Source: Cognatundibacterium squillarum (lineage in GTDB: Bacteria; Pseudomonadota; Gammaproteobacteria; Burkholderiales; Burkholderiaceae_D). Taken from it: a stretch of 64,000 bases of DNA. The position numbers and the translations under genes are program-made. Below the pieces are notes generated by a model. The model ran no database searches. It worked only from the letters and a program-made list of their open reading frames with translations, and was not told the origin of the DNA. Shown here piece after piece: positions 27,555 to 34,832 of the stretch (position 1 is its first letter; each line of letters opens with the position of its first letter). The stretch covers positions 25,327 through 89,326 of the forward strand of contig NZ_BMYU01000013.1 in NCBI RefSeq assembly GCF_014652435.1, read 5' to 3'.

Positions 27555-28679
27555 TTATGGCTGGCCAGTAAAAATGCCGGTTTCTTTTGCCGTCATCAGC
27601 GTATCGCTGTCGGCCGGTACCGCTTTCATACGGCCTGCAACTTCTTCCAGCGGTACGTAATTCACATTCGGAAATGCCAGTGCCACCATCATGCCGGACT
27701 GGCCTTCCGCCAGCGCACGTACCGCAGCAGCGCCGAAGCGCAGCGCGGAAACGCGGTCAAATGCACTCGGGCTGCCGCCGCGCAGTAAATGGCCCAGCAC
27801 CACGGCGCGCGCTTCTTTACCGGTCAGCGTTTCCAGTTCAGCCGCCAGATGTGCCGCCACCCCGCCCAGCCTTTCCACATAACCCTGACCAGCAGCAGCC
27901 TGCACATGCAGCGCTTGTCCGGCAGCATGTGCGCCTTCTGCCACCATCACAATCGAATAATGGTGGCCTTGCTGGTCGCGTTCACGCAGAAAGGCAGCCA
28001 GTGCTGCCGTATCGTAAGGAATTTCCGGAATCAGAATTGCATGAGCACCGCTGGCTAAGCCGCTGTGCAGCGCAATCCAGCCTGCATAACGTCCCATCAC
28101 TTCCACCACCATAATGCGCTGATGGCTGGCTGCGGTGCTGTGTAAGCGGTCCACGCATTCCGTCGCAAACGAAACCGCCGTATCAAAGCCAAATGTAGTA
28201 AAGGTTTTATCCAGATCGTTGTCGATGGTTTTCGGCACGCCGATCACGTTTAATCCCTGCTGATGCAGGGCATGGGCAATCGTCAGTGTTCCGTCGCCAC
28301 CGATACAGATCAGCGCATCAATGCCGCGTGCGCGCAATGCCGCATGAATATCGGCGCTGCGGTCGGTTTCCTGCACGCTGCCGTCCGGCATGGTGGTCGG
28401 ATAATGCAAAGGATTACCGTGATTGGTGGTGCCGAGGATGGTGCCGCCGGTGGCGCTGATGTGTTCAGTCATCGCCGGTGTCAGCGTGATAATGCCATCG
28501 GTGGGATAACGGTCAGGACGCAGTATGCCGTTAAAGCCCTCGCGTATGCCGTAGCATTCCCAGCCGAGACGGGTGGCAGACATCACCACTGCATGAATCA
28601 CTGCATTCAGGCCGGGCGCGTCACCGCCGCCGGTACTGATTGCAATTTTACGGCGTGCTGTGGATTGAGCTGCTGACAT
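27555..28679 (-). CDS. pfkA: 6-phosphofructokinase
   Basis: It phosphorylates fructose 6-phosphate to fructose 1,6-bisphosphate. The 374-residue protein has STGGGDAPGLNAVI at the N-terminus, the phosphoryl-donor motif GGDGT (127-131) and the catalytic TIDND (151-155). The residue equivalent to E. coli position 104 is Gly130, as in ATP-dependent enzymes, but the residue equivalent to position 124 is Lys150 (PKTIDND), as in pyrophosphate-dependent and group III enzymes. Donor choice is thus probably ATP but not certain. It begins 12 bp after the MBL hydrolase stop and is likely in the same operon, downstream of a CRP/FNR-like palindrome. Confidence 0.92.
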   Translation of the reverse strand: MSAAQSTARRKIAISTGGGDAPGLNAVIHAVVMSATRLGWECYGIREGFNGILRPDRYPTDGIITLTPAMTEHISATGGTILGTTNHGNPLHYPTTMPDGSVQETDRSADIHAALRARGIDALICIGGDGTLTIAHALHQQGLNVIGVPKTIDNDLDKTFTTFGFDTAVSFATECVDRLHSTAASHQRIMVVEVMGRYAGWIALHSGLASGAHAILIPEIPYDTAALAAFLRERDQQGHHYSIVMVAEGAHAAGQALHVQAAAGQGYVERLGGVAAHLAAELETLTGKEARAVVLGHLLRGGSPSAFDRVSALRFGAAAVRALAEGQSGMMVALAFPNVNYVPLEEVAGRMKAVPADSDTLMTAKETGIFTGQP

Positions 28680-28691
28680 AAATATTCTTCT

Positions 28692-29558
28692 TCAGAAAAA
28701 ATTGAGCGGGATTTTCAGGTAGTGTACGCCATTCTCCGCGGCCGGTGGAAAATGTCCGGCGCGGATATTCACCTGCACCGATGGCAGTATCAGTTGCGGC
28801 ATGTCCAGCGTTGCATCGCGCTGGCTGCGCATCACCACAAAGTCTTCTTCGCTGATACCGTCATGCACATGAATATTGCCGGCGCGCTGATCTGCCACCG
28901 TCGTGACGAGGCAAGGGCTGCGGCCGGAACCAGCCGGCGGGTAATCGTGGCACAGGAATAAGCGTGTCGCGGCAGGCAGTGCCAGCAGCTTGTGTACCGA
29001 CTGATACAAAGCGCGTGCATCGCCGCCGGGGAAATCGCAGCGCGCTGTTCCCACATCCGGCATAAACATAGTGTCACCGACAAACACCGCATCACCGATC
29101 TGATACGCCATATCTGCAGGTGTGTGGCCGGGAACGGCAATTGCGGTGAAATGCAGCGCGCCCAGCGGCAGCGTTTCGCCATCGTGCAGCAAATGATCAA
29201 ACTGTGAACCGTCGCACACAAAATCCGCTTCCAGATCAAAAGCTTTGCGGAAAACCTGTTGCACACCGGCGATACCGGCACCAATCACTGTCTTGCCGCC
29301 CGCCTGCTGTTGCAGGTAGACTGCCGCCGATAAATGATCGGCATGGGCATGGGTTTCCATAATCCAGTCCAGTGTCAGCTGATGTTCACGCAGCGCCGCC
29401 AGTACCTTGTCGGCATTCTGATGGCGGGTGCGGCCGGATTTCGGATCGTAATCCAGCACCGGATCAATCACCGCCGCACGGCCACCCGGCTGGTCAAACA
29501 CCAGATGCGTGCCGGTGCCGGTGGCAGGATCAAAAAAGCTGAGGATCTGTGCATTCAT
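28692..29558 (-). CDS. MBL-fold metallo-hydrolase, persulfide dioxygenase-like
   Basis: This 288-residue protein has the metallo-beta-lactamase metal motif THAHADHL (near residue 70), further ligands in VPGHTPADM, GDTMFMPDVGTARCDFPGG and CHDYPPAG. That set resembles ETHE1/Blh-type enzymes, which oxidise glutathione persulfide to sulfite. No rhodanese domain is fused. The divergent TauE/SafE gene could export the sulfite formed, which supports the reading; this is inference. Two ATGs stand side by side (29561, 29558); the second is better spaced from GGGAAG. The phosphofructokinase gene follows by 12 bp. Confidence 0.82.
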   Translation of the reverse strand: MNAQILSFFDPATGTGTHLVFDQPGGRAAVIDPVLDYDPKSGRTRHQNADKVLAALREHQLTLDWIMETHAHADHLSAAVYLQQQAGGKTVIGAGIAGVQQVFRKAFDLEADFVCDGSQFDHLLHDGETLPLGALHFTAIAVPGHTPADMAYQIGDAVFVGDTMFMPDVGTARCDFPGGDARALYQSVHKLLALPAATRLFLCHDYPPAGSGRSPCLVTTVADQRAGNIHVHDGISEEDFVVMRSQRDATLDMPQLILPSVQVNIRAGHFPPAAENGVHYLKIPLNFF

Positions 29559-29615
29559 CATTGCTTCCCGGTAAGTTGAATGACTATCATCATAGCAAGA
29601 AAGCGGCGGCAAACA

Positions 29616-29633
29616 CTGTGACCGCCGTCACAG
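29616..29633. promoter_or_regulatory. perfect CRP/FNR-type palindrome between divergent promoters
   Basis: CTGTGAC-CGCC-GTCACAG is a perfect 18-bp palindrome and contains TGTGA-N6-TCACA, the core consensus of CRP/Vfr-type regulators. It lies 58 bp before the MBL hydrolase start and 53 bp before the TauE start, so it could act on both. No CRP-family gene is in the window. Confidence 0.6.
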
Positions 29634-29685
29634 ACCGCGCACAAAACCGGCATTAGGATGGCGGCTGCAAACGCAAGGAGACAAC

Positions 29686-30486
29686 ATGGCAATACTGATG
29701 GCGGCACTGACCGGCTTACTGATCGGCAGCGTGATGGGGCTGACCGGTGCCGGTGGCGGCATACTGGCCGTACCCGCGCTGGTGTACGGGCAGGGCTGGA
29801 GCATGCAACAGGCGATGCCGGTGGCTTTGCTGGCGGTAACTGCCGGTGCCGTGGCCGGTGCAGCTGAAGGCTTTTCCAAAGGATTAGTGCGTTACCGCGC
29901 CGCGATGCTGATGGCTGCGGCCGCGATGATTCCGACCTGGACCGGCGTCTGGCTGGCCGGACAATTGCCGCAATCCACGCTGATGCTGCTGTTTGCTGCG
30001 ATCCTGATTGGCGTAGCGCTGCGCCTGTGGCGACAACTCAGTCAGCCTGCCTGCGACGAAGAGCAGCGTGCACTCGCCACCATCAACAGCGCAACCGGCC
30101 GCTTTGTCTGGAACTGGAAAACCGGCGGCCTGATGGCAGGCATCGGCAGTCTGGCCGGTCTGATGACGGGCTTACTCGGTGTTGGCGGCGGCTTCATCAT
30201 CGTCCCTATGCTGCGCCACTTCACCAATCTGACCATCCACGGCGCGATTGCCACATCCTTATTTTTTATTGCGATGGTCGGCACACTCGGCGTCGGTTCC
30301 GCGCTGGCACACGGCGCCAGCCTGCCGCTGGCATTTTCCGGCGGCTTCGTCATCGCCACCATCGCCGGCATGCTGGCCGGCCGCCGCCTAGTCCACCACC
30401 TGCCCGCCCGCCGCGTACAACAAGGCTTCGCACTGATGTTAAGCCTCGTCGCCCTCAGCCTGTGCTGGCGTGCCTTTGGCTCCTGA
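29686..30486 (+). CDS. TauE/SafE family anion exporter
   Basis: The 266-residue membrane protein has about eight hydrophobic segments in two similar halves. Each half opens with the family motif: VMGLTGAGGGILAVPAL (about 16-32) and MTGLLGVGGGFIIVPML (about 159-175). TauE/SafE proteins export sulfite, sulfoacetate or similar anions. The persulfide dioxygenase-like neighbour, divergent across 127 bp, suggests sulfite as cargo. The ATG at 29686 follows AAGGAGACAAC. Repeat copy 5 lies just downstream in place of an obvious terminator. Confidence 0.9.
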   Translation: MAILMAALTGLLIGSVMGLTGAGGGILAVPALVYGQGWSMQQAMPVALLAVTAGAVAGAAEGFSKGLVRYRAAMLMAAAAMIPTWTGVWLAGQLPQSTLMLLFAAILIGVALRLWRQLSQPACDEEQRALATINSATGRFVWNWKTGGLMAGIGSLAGLMTGLLGVGGGFIIVPMLRHFTNLTIHGAIATSLFFIAMVGTLGVGSALAHGASLPLAFSGGFVIATIAGMLAGRRLVHHLPARRVQQGFALMLSLVALSLCWRAFGS

Positions 30487-30510
30487 ACCTTCACCGTCAT
30501 TGCGCAGACA

Positions 30511-30618
30511 CTGAAAAAACGCTGAAAACACCTCAAATGCGGAGTTCAGCACAGCGATCCGGCGGTTGTCGGCAGAAAGTCTGGTTCTCCGGAAATGACG
30601 GATGCGGAGAGTTGCATA
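30511..30618 (-). repeat. interspersed repeat, copy 5
   Basis: Read on the plus strand it contains CAAATGCGGAGTTCAGCACA at its left, the inverted signature GGCGGTTGTCGGCAGAAAG in the middle and GATGCGGAGAGTTGCATA at its right. It lies between the convergent TauE gene and an unknown gene. Copies 5 and 6 have the same orientation and frame three unrecognised genes. Confidence 0.85.
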
Positions 30619-30676
30619 GTCGGTGAGCCTATTTCTGGTGATGGATGCCGATTCACTGTACAAGGGACAGCCGACT

Positions 30677-31015
30677 TTATTTTGCGTGAGCCAGATCCTG
30701 AGCAATCAGTAATTCTATTTGCTTCATTTTTTTCAGTTGATGCTTGTAATCTGCGATTTCAATGCGCTCGCAAACTGGTACAGAGTCTGATTGCACTCTG
30801 TCGAGTTCGATTTTGACGAGATAGGCGCCATCAACCAGAACTAAATAGATATCCTCGTCTTGCTCAGGAGTCCAGTTCAAGGTAAATGCGTGAGCGGTTG
30901 AGTGCCCTTGTTCTTCCAGTGCACTTTTCAGTCGTGAAGGTGATTGGAAGAATGTATTTGATTTCAGAAGTTGCTCGCGAATATCGAGTTCTGTTTTGCT
31001 TTTAATGAGCTTCAT
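30677..31015 (-). CDS. hypothetical protein, unrecognised
   Basis: I do not recognise this 112-residue protein. It is soluble, charged and begins MKLIKSKTELDIREQLLKSN. The middle part EDIYLVLVDGAYLVKIELDRV looks like a beta hairpin, and the C-terminus ADYKHQLKKMKQIELLIAQDLA is a likely amphipathic helix. The frame is open 42 codons further upstream to 31141, but that part looks less protein-like. No strong ribosome site is seen. It lies in a visibly AT-richer stretch than its neighbours. Confidence 0.55.
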   Translation of the reverse strand: MKLIKSKTELDIREQLLKSNTFFQSPSRLKSALEEQGHSTAHAFTLNWTPEQDEDIYLVLVDGAYLVKIELDRVQSDSVPVCERIEIADYKHQLKKMKQIELLIAQDLAHAK

Positions 31016-31222
31016 AAATGAATCCGGATGACTATCTGATAGTGCGAACGTGGAAAGTTTATTGTTGCGCCGACATATTTTTTCTTGCGATGAAGGATGC
31101 AAATCAAAAAGCGCGCTTTTTGAGCCGAGGCGATGCTTCATCCTGCCTGATATAGCAAAGATGAGAAATCAATTCCTCATGAATGGTAGGATGCATAACA
31201 GTCAGAATTGAAAGAGCATTCG

Positions 31223-31879
31223 ATGAAATACTTGGTACAAATTTTCGCGATATTAGCATTGTCCGCTTGTGGCACGATGATCGCCAAAGTCGCTGATTTT
31301 GATCTTGAGGGAACACTCACTATACGAAATCAGTCTTCTGAACCGGTTGAAAAAATCGTACTGTCGAAAACCTTCAAAGATCCGAGGAAAATATCTCCGT
31401 ACGCAGATCTGTTCTGTGACGGGCAGTTGATGAGTGCGAATTTCAGTATTAATTCTGACTTCATTCGCATGAATTTTTACAACAAATCAAATGGTCAAAT
31501 AAAGCTCCGCTTCGATGAGGCGGAACTCAGGAGTAATTTCCAGCCAAAAGGGGTTAAGTTGAAAGTTTATAGCTCAGTCATTGCTGCTGACACACGTTAC
31601 TCGGATACCGTGACTAAGGGCGTCGTAAAAAATGCGCCTGCGCTGATATTAGATTCTCATCAGAAAAGCACTATTTCAATGTCGCCCGATTTCTCCGGTG
31701 TTTTTCCAAATAAGAAAATATTCAATATCAGGCTTGATGAAAACGAACGTTACTATCTCGATAATTTAACACCATCAAATCTTGAGTTGAGCATTCCGAT
31801 CGAGTATGAAGGGCGAAGTGAAATATTGATTTTAAATTTTTCACCGACTTCAATAAACTCGCGCCAGTCATACCGTTAA
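31223..31879 (+). CDS. predicted lipoprotein, unrecognised
   Basis: This 218-residue protein has a short signal peptide with a lipobox, LALSAC (Cys about residue 16), so it should be acylated and membrane-anchored. The mature part is rich in beta-forming stretches (LTIRNQSSEPVEKIVLSK; GVKLKVYSSVIAADTRY; LELSIPIEYEGRSEILILNF) and may form a beta-sandwich. No family is recognised. The ATG at 31223 follows AAAGAG; a TTG at 31208 is possible but weaker. Base composition is AT-richer than neighbours, which suggests accessory or acquired DNA. Confidence 0.7.
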   Translation: MKYLVQIFAILALSACGTMIAKVADFDLEGTLTIRNQSSEPVEKIVLSKTFKDPRKISPYADLFCDGQLMSANFSINSDFIRMNFYNKSNGQIKLRFDEAELRSNFQPKGVKLKVYSSVIAADTRYSDTVTKGVVKNAPALILDSHQKSTISMSPDFSGVFPNKKIFNIRLDENERYYLDNLTPSNLELSIPIEYEGRSEILILNFSPTSINSRQSYR

Positions 31880-32057
31880 TTCAGTATTCTTCCATTGCAC
31901 TGCGAAATCGTATCAATCTATCGGACCTGATCCTGAACTATCGACAGCATAGTGGATGTCTGTAAGCTGAAGCTTCCGGAAGTTATCGCAAGCTTCCCGC
32001 CCTCATAGTCTGATCGGATGAGGGTGAACGCTGAGATGTACTTTTTGAAATTGAAAA

Positions 32058-32612
32058 TCACGGATCGCCATCGTCAGTTTGAATAGCGCTTTGACATTGC
32101 ACCTCTAAATCGCTGACATCAATACACCTTACCAGCACATACCGCTTGCTCAGCAAAAACCGGTTAGGCCGGCGCATCAGCGCTGACCAGTGCCAGTTCC
32201 GGCTGCCTTGCGGGTTGACCGTCACTTCCCACGCCTGATTTTTTTCGTAGTACAGCCGCCAGTTACGCGCCTGCGGGGTTTCATCGTCCCGCGGTTTGCA
32301 GATCACATGGAAGCTAAATTGCAAAGTATTTGCGCTGATTCGCTGTACTTTATCGACAAAGCCAAAGCTGTCCGGCAGCGTCAGCTGATCGAGCAGGGTG
32401 TTGCTTCTGAACAGATACAGCCAGTGGTTGCAGCCGTCGAAGTAATCATAGTGGGTGGCGATCAGGGTCAGTTCGCCGAAGTCCTGCTGAAAACTGATGG
32501 CCTCGCCATTGACCACAGCAATTGGCTGGCCTTGTGCATTCAGCAGTTTGCTTTGGTATTCGCTGTGGCTGCGCAAGCTGTAGCGCGGCGGCCGGTTTTC
32601 GTCGGTGATCAT
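32058..32612 (-). CDS. hypothetical protein, unrecognised
   Basis: This 184-residue soluble protein is not recognised. It begins MITDENRPPRYSLRSHSEYQ and has many Tyr/Trp/Phe residues (LIATHYDYFDGCNHWLYLFRS; NWRLYYEKNQAWEVTVN; GSRNWHWSALMRRPN), suggesting a beta-rich fold. The frame continues 24 codons upstream, but those codons lie in repeat copy 6 and the flanking sequence, so the ATG at 32612 is preferred. No signal peptide is visible. Confidence 0.6.
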   Translation of the reverse strand: MITDENRPPRYSLRSHSEYQSKLLNAQGQPIAVVNGEAISFQQDFGELTLIATHYDYFDGCNHWLYLFRSNTLLDQLTLPDSFGFVDKVQRISANTLQFSFHVICKPRDDETPQARNWRLYYEKNQAWEVTVNPQGSRNWHWSALMRRPNRFLLSKRYVLVRCIDVSDLEVQCQSAIQTDDGDP

Positions 32613-32664
32613 CGCTGGCAGGGTTGATGTGTTGCTGCGATTGTAAGTCGCCGGACGGTAAAAA

Positions 32665-32766
32665 ACAGCCTGAAAACACCTCAAATGCGGAGTTCAGCAC
32701 AACGATCCGGCGGTCGTCGGCAGAAAGTCTGGTTGTTGGGAAATGACAGATGCGGAGTCTGGCATA
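32665..32766 (-). repeat. interspersed repeat, copy 6
   Basis: On the plus strand it has CAAATGCGGAGTTCAGCACA (32682), the inverted signature GGCGGTCGTCGGCAGAAAG and ACAGATGCGGAGTCTGGCAT. It lies just upstream of an unknown gene and 3' of the LytTR regulator gene. Its edge supplies spurious start codons to the neighbouring frame. Confidence 0.88.
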
Positions 32767-32832
32767 GTGGTAACTGATACCGACGGAGAATCCTGGTACG
32801 GTTCCGATGACGCTGATTCTTTTCGCTATGAC

Positions 32833-33585
32833 TCAGAGGCTCAGCAGGTTTTTGAGTTCTGTTGCCTGTCTGCGCGATACTTCGATGCGCTTTCCGTCAC
32901 TCATGGTGATCATATAACCGTCACGGATGGATTCCTCTATGCAACTGATTTCCCGCAAATTAATCAGGTGCTGGCGGCTGGCGCGAAAGAACAGGCTGAC
33001 GGGTAATCGTTCTTGTATGCTTTGCATACTCTTTTTGACATAGGCATGCTGATCACCAAAAAAGAGTTGCACATAGTTTTTGCAGCTTTCGATATAACGT
33101 ATTGCGATCAGATCGATCAGATGACAACGGTCACCGTCTTTAACAAAAATTTTGCTGCCGGTTTCTAAGGGCGGTAGTGCAGGCTGTTTCGCATCGTCGC
33201 AGGAGGGCAGCTCGTCGTGCAGCGAAACATCACTTTGTGTACCTTGCACCAGTTTCGCAATAGCGGCATCCAGGCGTATCTGCGCGATTGGCTTCAGCAG
33301 ATAATCGACAGTATTAAAATCAAAGGAGCGTATGGCGTACTCCGAATAAGCCGTGGTGAAAATGATTTTGGGTAAGTAGTCGAGTTACTCCAGCAATGAA
33401 AAGCAGGTACCGCCGGGCATGTGAATATCCAGAAATAACAGTTCGGGTCTTTCAGCATCGATGATTTCTCTGGCACGCTGAATATTTTCTGCCTGACCAA
33501 TCAGTGTAATATCTGAATACTGACTTAACATTCGTATCAAGCCTTCACGCGCCAGTCGCGAATCTTCCACAACAATCGCTCTCAT
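32833..33585 (-). pseudogene. LytTR-type response regulator interrupted by an in-frame TAA
   Basis: The reading frame of 250 codons starts MRAIVVEDSRLAREGLIRML, keeps the phospho-acceptor in LFLDIHMPGG (about residue 53), and stops at codon 67 (33385-33387). The same frame then continues as LDYLPKIIFTTAYSEYAIRSF, through the receiver lysine in YLLKPI, into a LytTR DNA-binding domain (about 155-250, with FFRASRQHLINLREISCIEE). A Gln codon (CAA to TAA) is the simplest ancestor. No frameshift is needed. The start ATG overlaps the kinase stop as ATGA. As it stands, no full regulator is made, unless the stop is read through or is a sequence error. A separate product from the LytTR half is conceivable from a GTG at 33249. 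Confidence 0.85.
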
Positions 33586-34685
33586 TGTCTGATCTCCTTC
33601 GGTATCTGCAACAGCACTGCAAATGCGGGTTTTTCCGGCGGGGTTTCCTGTACGTGTACGCTCAGCACTGCTTTGCTGCCGTACAGCAGCGTGATACGTT
33701 TGCGTATATTTTCCAGACCGATACCCAGTGTGGCCGCTGGTTTGTCGTTACTATAGCCGGCGGGCAGATCATTGCTGATGGTAAATATCAGGGAGTCCGC
33801 CTGTTCATTTGCGTGCAGCGACAATAAACCGCCTTCCGGTATCTGTTCAATACCGTGTTTGATCGCATTTTCAATCAGCATCTGCAAGATCATGGGAGGC
33901 AGTAAGCATGGGTACAGGCTGGTGCTGACGCTGATCCGTAGCTGCAGACGTTCTTCCATCTGAATTTTCATAAGCGCTAAATAGCGTTCAATGATATTCA
34001 GTTCTTCCTGCAGGCCGACTTTGTCGCGATGACTGCTGGCAAGTGAGTAACGCAGAATCTCCGACAGGGCGAGCACCATTTCATCGGCATTCCGCGTATT
34101 TTCATGCATCATGAAGCGGATATTATTGAGCGCATTGAACAGGAAATGCGGGTTCAGCTGATTCGATAAACTACTCAGCTGCGCTTCTTTCAGCGTGTTT
34201 TGCAGACGCAGATTCCGCAGTTCTGTGTCTTTAATCCGGCGTGCACTGGTCACACTGATGTAGATGAAAATCCAGATACAGATGAATAACTGGGCTTGCA
34301 GTGCGCCGCCAGTCAGCATGCGTAAGGATAAGCCGGCGCTGGCGGCTGACGGATCGTGCCCGGCGGGGCCAATCCAAAGCATCAGGCTGGAAAACAGTGC
34401 CACACTCACAACCACCAGCACAGCTGTCAGGCTGCCATAGGCAATCGACAAAGAAACCAGTTTCGCCATGGCCAGTTGTTGCCAGTCCCGGGTCAGGAAC
34501 AGGTAGCGGAAGCCAAGTACTGCGGCGCTGTAGGGCAGACACCAGATCAGGCTGGAGATTACATTGGTCAGTGACAATTCGCCCCAGAACTGAAATGTCA
34601 GTAGCGTGATGATGACAATGGCAATTACTGCGACGGCATGAAAACGCCAGAACCACTGGTCGCGCGGAAAAAAAGAGTGAGTCAT
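33582..34685 (-). CDS. LytS/YehU-type membrane sensor histidine kinase
   Basis: This roughly 367-residue kinase has four hydrophobic segments in the first half (about 14-36, 42-62, 70-100, 125-150), a linker, then the His_kinase region with NQLNPHFLFNALNNIR containing the phosphorylated His, and a HATPase domain with LIENAIKHGIEQIPEGG and GIGLENIRKRI. It pairs with the LytTR regulator gene, sharing an ATGA stop/start. The start at 34685 is uncertain; the frame stays open to 34814 and no strong ribosome site helps. Because its partner gene carries a stop codon, signalling through this pair may be lost. Confidence 0.85.
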   Translation of the reverse strand: MTHSFFPRDQWFWRFHAVAVIAIVIITLLTFQFWGELSLTNVISSLIWCLPYSAAVLGFRYLFLTRDWQQLAMAKLVSLSIAYGSLTAVLVVVSVALFSSLMLWIGPAGHDPSAASAGLSLRMLTGGALQAQLFICIWIFIYISVTSARRIKDTELRNLRLQNTLKEAQLSSLSNQLNPHFLFNALNNIRFMMHENTRNADEMVLALSEILRYSLASSHRDKVGLQEELNIIERYLALMKIQMEERLQLRISVSTSLYPCLLPPMILQMLIENAIKHGIEQIPEGGLLSLHANEQADSLIFTISNDLPAGYSNDKPAATLGIGLENIRKRITLLYGSKAVLSVHVQETPPEKPAFAVLLQIPKEIRQ

Positions 34686-34726
34686 AGAAAGCCGGGGGAA
34701 GTGCTGACGGACGCGGCTTAACATAC

Positions 34727-34740
34727 CGGTGCCGGCACCG
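34727..34740. other. 14-bp perfect palindrome between M13 peptidase and kinase genes
   Basis: CGGTGCCGGCACCG reads the same on both strands and sits in the 147-bp gap before the kinase. It could be a protein binding site or a short hairpin; nothing else supports a role. Confidence 0.3.
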
Positions 34741-34832
34741 TATGGCAAGCAGCCGTTGAGAGAAATGCAGTGCAGACGTAATCCTGTGTTTGCCATCCTG
34801 ACCTGCGCAGACACAGGATCTTCGCTGCGGCA

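Noticed and set aside
32613..32684. N-terminal extension of the unknown gene at 32058
   Set aside because: Its first codons come from repeat copy 6, as in other frames that begin at the repeat edge.
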